Source: Hyaloraphidium curvatum (Eukaryota; Monoblepharomycota; Hyaloraphidiomycetes; Hyaloraphidiales; Hyaloraphidiaceae). Taken from it: a stretch of 64,000 bases of DNA. Made by a program: the position numbers and the translations under genes. The stretch is taken from the NCBI GenBank assembly GCA_025558095.1, contig JAIVFI010000006.1, positions 248,001-312,000 on the forward strand, read 5' to 3'. Position 1 is the first letter of the stretch. Every line of letters starts with the position of its first letter. The notes beneath the pieces are model-generated. The model was not told where the DNA came from, did not search any database, and saw only the letters and a list, made by a program, of their open reading frames with translations. Of the stretch, positions 63,675 through 64,000 are shown piece after piece.

Positions 63675-64000
63675 CTACAGCATTTTTTGGGCCTCCAACT
63701 CCTTCTCGAGGAGGGAAGTGCTCAGGTCGAAGAGCCGCACGAGTTCCGTCACCTCGCCCTCCGTGATCGTGAGAGGAGGACTCAGCATTACCCAGTTTCC
63801 TTGAGATGGAGTCAGCGCAACTTCACGAGCAGGTTGCGGGTCGACACGCACCGAAGATGCCGCCGGCCGTGCGCCTGACGTAGAGCAGCAGGCCATTGTC
63901 CTCTGCAATCTCCTGGAAGCGGTACAGGGGGTCGATAGCTTGTCCGAGCTCAAACATTTCCTTCGTGTCCTTGTCCTTGACGATTTCGACAGCCATCAAC
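63675..64000 (-). CDS. class III aminotransferase, 3' end only
   Basis: The gene runs off the right edge; visible exons are >64000-63852 and 63799-63675 with a 52-nt intron (GTGCGT...AAG). The end of a PLP-dependent class III aminotransferase is seen: MAVEIVKDKDTKEMFELG, the G|NWVMLSPPLTITEGEV strand and the closing helix. The pyridoxal-lysine lies outside the window, so substrate cannot be judged; omega-amino-acid:pyruvate transaminase or GABA transaminase types are candidates. Confidence 0.72.

Noticed and set aside
1-64000. bacterial origin of the window
   Set aside because: Many genes need GT-AG introns to restore conserved motifs; no operons or Shine-Dalgarno patterns.
1-64000. tRNA, rRNA or CRISPR elements
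   Set aside because: No cloverleaf with B box, no rRNA core sequence and no spaced repeats were found by reading; a tRNAscan/Infernal run would settle it.

Overview
The window is nuclear DNA of a eukaryote with small spliceosomal introns (mostly 48-75 nt). It is GC-rich and gene-dense, with 36 well-supported protein genes, a few doubtful ones and no recognisable RNA gene, CRISPR array or transposon. The mix points to a fungus: an NDT80/PhoG-type transcription factor, a CAP59/CMT1-type (GT69) glycosyltransferase, a Yvc1-like TRP channel, a Pho89-like phosphate symporter and a RIB2-like deaminase. Genes such as VWA8, TMEM43, aspartylglucosaminidase, a CTAGR-type arylsulfatase and a leucine-rich-repeat plus TKL kinase are unusual for Dikarya. 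An early-diverging (chytrid-grade) fungus is therefore the best guess; this is inference, not proof. Exon coordinates come from hand-joining GT-AG introns so that frame and family motifs are preserved.

Region by region. 0-5 kb: end of an LRR-kinase gene, the first copy (A) of a three-member membrane-protein family, a secreted cysteine-rich protein and a tiny two-exon gene. 5-12 kb: HD-domain hydrolase, an unknown protein, a GT61 glycosyltransferase and a mitochondrial TPR-like membrane protein. 12-19 kb: TRP channel, aspartylglucosaminidase, an AT-richer stretch with broken reading frames, and membrane-family copy B. 19-26.3 kb: inositol-monophosphatase-like/ADP-ribosylglycohydrolase-like fusion, arylsulfatase, cytochrome P450 and phytanoyl-CoA dioxygenase. 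26.3-38 kb: GT69 transferase, membrane-family copy C, PRISE reductase, NDT80-like factor, Nudix hydrolase, deaminase and rhodanese. 38-45 kb: an 11-exon VWA8 and a flavin-reductase-like gene. 45-54 kb: phosphate symporter, bZIP factor, medium-chain dehydrogenase, GNAT and ammonium transporter. 54-64 kb: GCNA-like SprT protease, a gene with an apparent frameshift, a secreted three-repeat protein, a second dehydrogenase, GST, TMEM43 and the end of a class III aminotransferase.

The gene order shows no metabolic cluster. Nutrient uptake (phosphate, ammonium), glycan building and breakdown (GT61, GT69, aspartylglucosaminidase, sulfatase) and redox or detoxification genes (P450, two dehydrogenases, GST, PhyH, PRISE) recur, but the genes face both ways with their own promoters, many of them divergent. 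The most novel content is the three-copy membrane family with a cysteine cluster near residue 200, at 1.5, 17.5 and 29 kb.
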